In this document: positions 48,101 to 50,334 of the stretch, one piece after another
Layout: each line of letters starts with the position of its first letter
How positions within the stretch are numbered: position 1 is the stretch's first letter
Source: CAZDDI01 sp964504195
Lineage (GTDB): Bacteria; Chloroflexota; Anaerolineae; B4-G1; SLSP01
Length of the DNA stretch: 50,334 bases
Assembly (NCBI GenBank): GCA_964504195.1
Contig: CAZDDI010000028.1
Coordinates: forward strand, 1-50,334
Direction of reading: 5' to 3'
The notes under the pieces: generated by a model
Told to the model about the DNA's origin: nothing
The model's database searches: none
The model's input: only the letters and a program-made list of their open reading frames with translations
Made by a program: the position numbers and the translations under genes

Positions 48101-49668
48101 ATACGGTCGCGGGCACCTGGTCAGCCGGTGTGCCGATGCAGAAATCGCGCACCAGCTTCTCCGCTGCGGCGATTGATGGTGCCATCTACGTTGCTGGCGG
48201 CGTGCTCTTCCCCGGCTTCACGCCGGACATGACCGCCGAGAAGTTTGACGGTACCGCGTGGAGCTACATCGCTGGCGTACCTGCTGGCGGTGGCACGTAC
48301 ACGCGCTGGTCGTACAATGCCGACGGGCATGGTGAGGGCGGCTTGTGGCTGGCTGGCGGTCGCCGCGATGCGGATTGGAACGTACTCAATCACGCTGCTT
48401 ACTATGACCCGGAGACCGATACCTGGACCGATTCTCCCACGATCCCCACGCTTGCTCAGGGTCGCGTCTACATGGAAGCTGATGTCGCCACCGATGGTTA
48501 TCTTTATGTCATCGGCGGGCGCGATAGTGCTGGTTCAATCGCCTACGCGAATAACGAGCGGCTTTATGTGGGCTATGCTGGCGCGCCGCCGGTGGATATC
48601 CCCTGGCTTTCCCAAGACCCCATCACCGGTACGGTACAGCCTGATGGCGGCCTGCGCGTGGTGGATGTCACCTTCACGGCGATCCCCACTATGACGCTGG
48701 GTGTCCATCATGCGACGATGGTCATCAAGACCAATGACGCGCTCGCTGGCCCTGGCGGTCGGGTGAATGTGCCGGTAACGATGACCATTCTGCCGCCAGT
48801 GTACAACCTGACCATCGCGGTGGATGGCGACGGCGCAGGTGATGTTAATCCTGGCGTGGGCGTGCATCAATTCGATCACGGTGAGATTGTGACTGTGACG
48901 GCTACGGCGCATACCGGTTCGGTCTTCACCGGCTGGCACGGCGACATCGTCACGGATACCGAGACCCTGGTGCTCGAGATGCTCGGCCACATGGCGATCA
49001 CCGCGACCTTCGAGATGGAGGAGTACACGCTCACCATCGTCGAAGTTGGTGATGGCACGGTGGTGGCTGATCCTGCTCAGCTTACCTATCACTACGGTGA
49101 CGTGGTGACGCTCACGGCGCAGGCCGATTCTGGCTGGGCGTTCGTGGAGTGGAGCGGGGATGCGATGGGAACGGACGAGGAGATCGTCATCACCATTATG
49201 GGTAACACCGTCATCACCGCGACCTTCGAGGAACTGGTTGAGCCGGACCTGACCATCGTCAAGACAGTTATGCCTGAAGCTAACCTGAACTTGGGCGGGA
49301 TGGTAACCTATACCATTATCTTGTCCAACAACGGTGAGACGGATGCGGCGGGCGTGATGCTCACCGATACGCTGCCGGCGGGTGTGACCTTTGAGGCGTT
49401 CGTGGAGAATGCCGACGCGGCTGTGTATGCTGCTGGTGCTATCACCTGGAGCGGTACGCTGGCTGCCTCTGACTCTCTCACGATCGTCTTTACCGCGATG
49501 GTGTCGGATGACTCGATGTATGCCAACACTGCAATCACTAACCGTGTGGACTTCACCTCGGATGCTGCCGGCGACGGCTTCGCTGAGGCGACTTTCCAGA
49601 TCAAGCAGTACCATACCATCTACCTGCCGTTGGTGATGCGGGAATATACTGGCGGCGTCGCGCGCTAG
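42127..49668 (+). CDS. giant secreted subtilisin-like (S8) multidomain protein
   Basis: 2513 residues. ATG 42127 is chosen: AGGAGG at 42112-42117 precedes a clear signal peptide (MRTKWLNVLVLTALLLGLFP, cut near Ala26). S8 protease about 170-495 with Asp187 (ANIDTGV), His232 (HNHGSHTMGT), Asn335 (SNGNAGN) and Ser423 (GTSMSAPHVVG), all intact. Then two carboxypeptidase-regulatory-like beta domains (503-583, 588-667) and a MAM/immune-inhibitor-like lectin domain (about 685-840). Three repeats follow of [regulatory-like module + Ig/BACON-like domain], the latter each split by a guest domain: a jelly-roll-like region (about 985-1203), a GATase/ThuA-like region (1408-1603) and a Kelch propeller (1802-2155). 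Last come two InlB-B-like repeats (2226-2368), a DUF11 domain (2372-2490) and a tail with IYLPLVMRE. Probably a surface or released protease binding glycans or proteins. Confidence 0.92.
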   Translation: MRTKWLNVLVLTALLLGLFPFSVSAAPVVESPVIVEVESELQNQLQADGSTGYLIYFVEQADLSPAYNMDWQARGRFVAKALQETAERSQRQVRAYLDLQGAQYQAFWIDNVIVVEKSSRNTFNALTTAFPEIEALRARRQPMLHEPEDIAPLLASLAIEPNISHVNADDVWGMGYNGQGIIVANIDTGVRYSHDALVNQYRGNLGGGTFDHNYSWWDPYVGTAAPVDVHNHGSHTMGTMIGDDGGANQIGMAPAAQWIACKGFNPGATDAGLLSCGQFMAAPWDLAGANADPDLRPHVVNNSWGDCGTTYDPWYDGVLTAWHAAGVYPVFSNGNAGNCGYSSPPGLNTVGNPARSGSVTGVGSTGTSNGAYATHSNWGPTDNPDTINPRGYPNLKPQVLAPGTNRSAYMGSDSTYGGMTGTSMSAPHVVGLIALMWSAAPCLIGDYATTETIIEETATPIPYASGGSPPPGPGNVPNYATGWGEINALAAVEAAIASCGDSVLNGTVTDAATTAPIQSARVEATDGITQTMVRLTDVNGFYALNLFAGTYTVTVSAFGYQPAVIADVELTTGMTTTLDVALDMATWYTVTGTVTDSATDWPLYAEIAIDGFPGDAIWTDPVTGYYSISLPEGVAYTFNVTAWVAGYTPAAVTVGPLTGDLTQDIALDADLGICVAPGYVLSYAYLEDFEADNGGYVVSGTPADHWQWGTPTVWPNSCASGVNCWGTNLAGNYANSAAAILTSPVISLTGETAPLTFNWSQAWHIESASWDHGYAEVSINGGAWVTMWEHTGATAQVNWTEMSYDISAAAGGNVQFRFRLTSDSSVNYPGYYVDSLSITGASGCAIPVDGGLVVGNVYDFETNAPIVGALVENEVGEAMITQATPADPAVDDAFYTLFAPSGAQVFTATMNLYGADTETVMVLDSDTVRQDFYLPVGNLTVDPTSLHATVDLGGTETLSFTLENIGSGPVDWAVIEQPGGFIPAPLNLMVAAPTQPRQVALGITSADSGAAIQAGPWLPNAIIQLVLDDGVSEDAIGLTAGGEFLWLNRFTPNSADFPFFLDQVSVIFRDSANVGDQIQIVIWEDTDGDGDPGTGANLLHTQDVVVEHNNGTTWNNYALSSPVTLLGPGGDVLIGLVNRSGAAGGSHPAAIDQTASQVRSWIGAYSAGVPNPPTLPTDDLWGIIDNLSADLAGNWMIRGSGMTGSPDVPWVSEDPISGTLAAGGTQIIEVIFDAGVSEVTQPGDYYAQLRVTNDTPYGALVIPITMTVNPPATHGKLEGTVTGLGYCDADPAPLEGAEVTVTDGLGGVWVVTTDAAGAYELWLDEAGTPFTVTVTYPVHTTGLETAVVIVGQESTVVDFDLRWLQPCVTADPVAFDVEVPINTQLTTTLTLLNTGAVGTDFEIREKDRGFIPTAGEDVLVVAWDATAATAMEAAIAANGLTYLRVTRDVFQATPVEELLEYGAVFYAGSTSGDAWAKAMAYLDAGGSFLIADNDFGYSNGTTVFYQQYLQSTYVSDAGSDGVLTGVDIMAGINPDISADPYPDDFTVGAEGVEIFVAPSTNSAGVRIERNDYRAIYLAWDFQHSGSDATAITAAALNFLVASDVLWISEDPITGTLAADTGSVLVDVVFDAAQVSEPGRYLAELQVRTDDPTSPLIIPVTMNVTVPGSGKVEGIVQGLGHCDLNPTPLAGAEVLIESSLGMTWTRTTDETGWYALWVEPSHAPLTVTVTAAGHESGIETDVQLVADEITEVDFDLRWLQPCGSVAPESLSVELMLGEEQTLPLTLGNLGAAEMTFEISEISGTVTLLSVNAEAPVVIGESRTAMQVETGVASGKPVIGVPSGGPAPQDIGAAWETMAPLPAGRVFAAVIADDQGYVYVIGGTSDGGALTPTNTNYRYDTATNTWDTMAAMPSAIDSIDGAFINGKIYIPGSATTADTFVYDIATDTWSTIAANGGYTPRSQHQVVVIDTDLYVLGGIVAAASASTTEVWVLDTVAGTWSAGVPMQKSRTSFSAAAIDGAIYVAGGVLFPGFTPDMTAEKFDGTAWSYIAGVPAGGGTYTRWSYNADGHGEGGLWLAGGRRDADWNVLNHAAYYDPETDTWTDSPTIPTLAQGRVYMEADVATDGYLYVIGGRDSAGSIAYANNERLYVGYAGAPPVDIPWLSQDPITGTVQPDGGLRVVDVTFTAIPTMTLGVHHATMVIKTNDALAGPGGRVNVPVTMTILPPVYNLTIAVDGDGAGDVNPGVGVHQFDHGEIVTVTATAHTGSVFTGWHGDIVTDTETLVLEMLGHMAITATFEMEEYTLTIVEVGDGTVVADPAQLTYHYGDVVTLTAQADSGWAFVEWSGDAMGTDEEIVITIMGNTVITATFEELVEPDLTIVKTVMPEANLNLGGMVTYTIILSNNGETDAAGVMLTDTLPAGVTFEAFVENADAAVYAAGAITWSGTLAASDSLTIVFTAMVSDDSMYANTAITNRVDFTSDAAGDGFAEATFQIKQYHTIYLPLVMREYTGGVAR

Positions 49669-49690
49669 TTACTACGAGTTTCATGAGTGC

Positions 49691-49725
49691 AGTAGGGAGG
49701 GCCATGTGCCCTCCCTACTTTTTTT
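49691..49725 (+). terminator. intrinsic terminator of the giant gene
   Basis: AGTAGGGAGGG (49691-49701) and CCCTCCCTACT (49709-49719) are perfect 11-bp arms with a seven-base loop. A run of seven T follows directly. It abuts MITE copy 3. Confidence 0.9.
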
Positions 49726-49866
49726 GTCACTACTCAGGCTCAAACTATATTTGTCCTTGTGAGCCGGCGGCGACGAAGCAATCTCGACTATGAACAAGAT
49801 TGCGCCGTTCGGAGACGAACGGATGCCGCGGAGACGCGACTCGCAATGACACGGCTGAGTAGTTAC
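49726..49866. repeat. MITE-like element, copy 3
   Basis: 141 bp from GTCACTACTCAG to CTGAGTAGTTAC. The interior diverges from copies 1 and 2 but keeps paired changes (GAGCCGGCGGCGACGAAGCA, ACGGATGCCGCGGAGACGCG). It starts at the end of the terminator T run. Confidence 0.8.
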
Positions 49867-50001
49867 CTTTTTTTGTCACTTGTGTTGTGGGGAATAGGGC
49901 GTACAATCGGCGTGGGCAATGCTTATCTACCCTAAGTAATCGCAAGTTGCTACTTTACTCTTTTCGTTAAGACGCTATCCGAAAATTCACAAAGGCGGCG
50001 G

Positions 50002-50253
50002 TTGAGCCTGTCGAAACCAGCACTGGAGTTCGGAAGGCGGTGGGTGAGCCTGCTGAACTCCACCACCGGCCGTTCACCAGCGCTGGGATGAAAGTATAAC
50101 GCGAACTGTTAGCGCATTATGAAAATTAATAAAATGAACCGGACATAAAATCATTTGCAAGAATCATTCTTTAAAAATTTACAATTGAGAATTTTGCCTC
50201 ACCCCCTGGCCCCCTCCCCACGCCGCTGTGCGGCGCGGGGAGGGGGAGAAAAT
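50002..50253. repeat. repeat-filled end region without genes
   Basis: TTGAGCCTGTCGAA at 50002-50015 belongs to the CTTCGACAGGCTCA family. GGTTGAGCCTG and GGGTGAGCCTG recur within 60 bases. CCTCACCCCCTGGCCCCCTC...GGGGAGGGGGAG (about 50197-50247) is the palindrome family also found inside pheT. No ORF or promoter was recognised from 49867 to the end. Confidence 0.65.
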
Positions 50254-50334
50254 AAAGGGGTTTTTGGGGGGGGGGGGGGGCGCCCCCCCCAAAACCCCCC
50301 CAAAAAAAACCCCCATGACCCCCGCGGGGGGGGG
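50254..50334. other. low-complexity contig end, probable artefact
   Basis: Runs of G (16 or so), C, A and again C/G that are mutually complementary, directly at the window end and unlike any other part. It looks like a sequencing or assembly artefact, so no biology should be read from it. Confidence 0.75.

Noticed and set aside
1..50334. tRNA or rRNA genes, prophage, complete insertion sequences
   Set aside because: No cloverleaf with TTCGA arm, no rRNA motifs, no transposase, integrase or phage structural protein could be recognised by reading.
50254..50334. G-quadruplex or telomere-like end
   Set aside because: Mutually complementary homopolymer runs at the very end fit a sequencing or assembly artefact better.

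Overview
The window is one scaffold piece (a 100-base N gap at 1787-1886 and a homopolymer artefact at the right end) of a bacterial chromosome, most likely from Chloroflexota, probably near Anaerolineae/Caldilineae. That placement is inference. It rests on a T-box-controlled pheST operon, a DnaB/DnaD/DnaC-type primosome operon, an RsmD with an IAPPQY motif, a lipid II flippase of the Amj type, CPBP and M23/SH3 proteins of Chloroflexota style, and a giant secreted protein ending in an IYLPLVMRE-like tail. No rRNA, tRNA, CRISPR array, complete insertion sequence or prophage was found.

Layout. 1-4635: T-box leader, pheS, a tandem 105-bp repeat holding the assembly gap, and pheT. 4677-9204 (plus strand): proC, an FkbM methyltransferase with a small membrane protein, a TrhA/hemolysin III protein, a polyprenol/phytol-kinase-like protein and a degenerate cation-efflux-like protein. 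9201-14503 (minus): korA-korB 2-oxoacid:ferredoxin oxidoreductase, a HAD phosphatase, Amj flippase and a metallophosphoesterase. 14721-19410 (minus): an S51-like protein without its nucleophile, an M20D amidohydrolase, an M32 carboxypeptidase and a short-chain dehydrogenase. 19696-26356 (plus): bifunctional nuclease, dnaB, dnaD, a two-headed AAA+ helicase loader, a WD40 lipoprotein and recA. 26599-41032 (minus): pmbA-tldD, a radical SAM protein, an M23/SH3/glycosidase/HhH mosaic, a methyltransferase, a CPBP protease cluster, an orphan pseudo-receiver regulator with a leaderless solute-binding protein, rsmD and an Amt-like protein lacking its pore histidines. 42127-49668 (plus): a 2513-residue secreted subtilisin-like protein.

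How genes work together. PheS and PheT form one tRNA synthetase whose leader senses uncharged tRNA-Phe. DnaB, DnaD and the tandem loader probably form the replication restart/initiation set, with RecA nearby. KorA/KorB form one ferredoxin-linked enzyme. TldD/PmbA form one peptide-processing protease. The solute-binding-like protein and the winged-helix regulator are adjacent, same-strand, each with its own promoter, and may form a sensor-regulator pair.

Intergenic regions are crowded with repeat families: a MITE-like 135-141 bp element (3 copies), paired hairpins sharing a GGATCGCCAGATCC core, CCTTCGACAGGCTCAGG elements, paired-arm palindromes, and a C/G-rich palindrome that sits in frame inside pheT.

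The strongest leads are (i) the giant protease, in which three Ig/BACON-like domains each carry a different guest domain in the same loop, (ii) the tandem-ATPase helicase loader, (iii) the solute-binding-like protein beside a regulator with a degenerate receiver, and (iv) the Amt-like protein without twin histidines.
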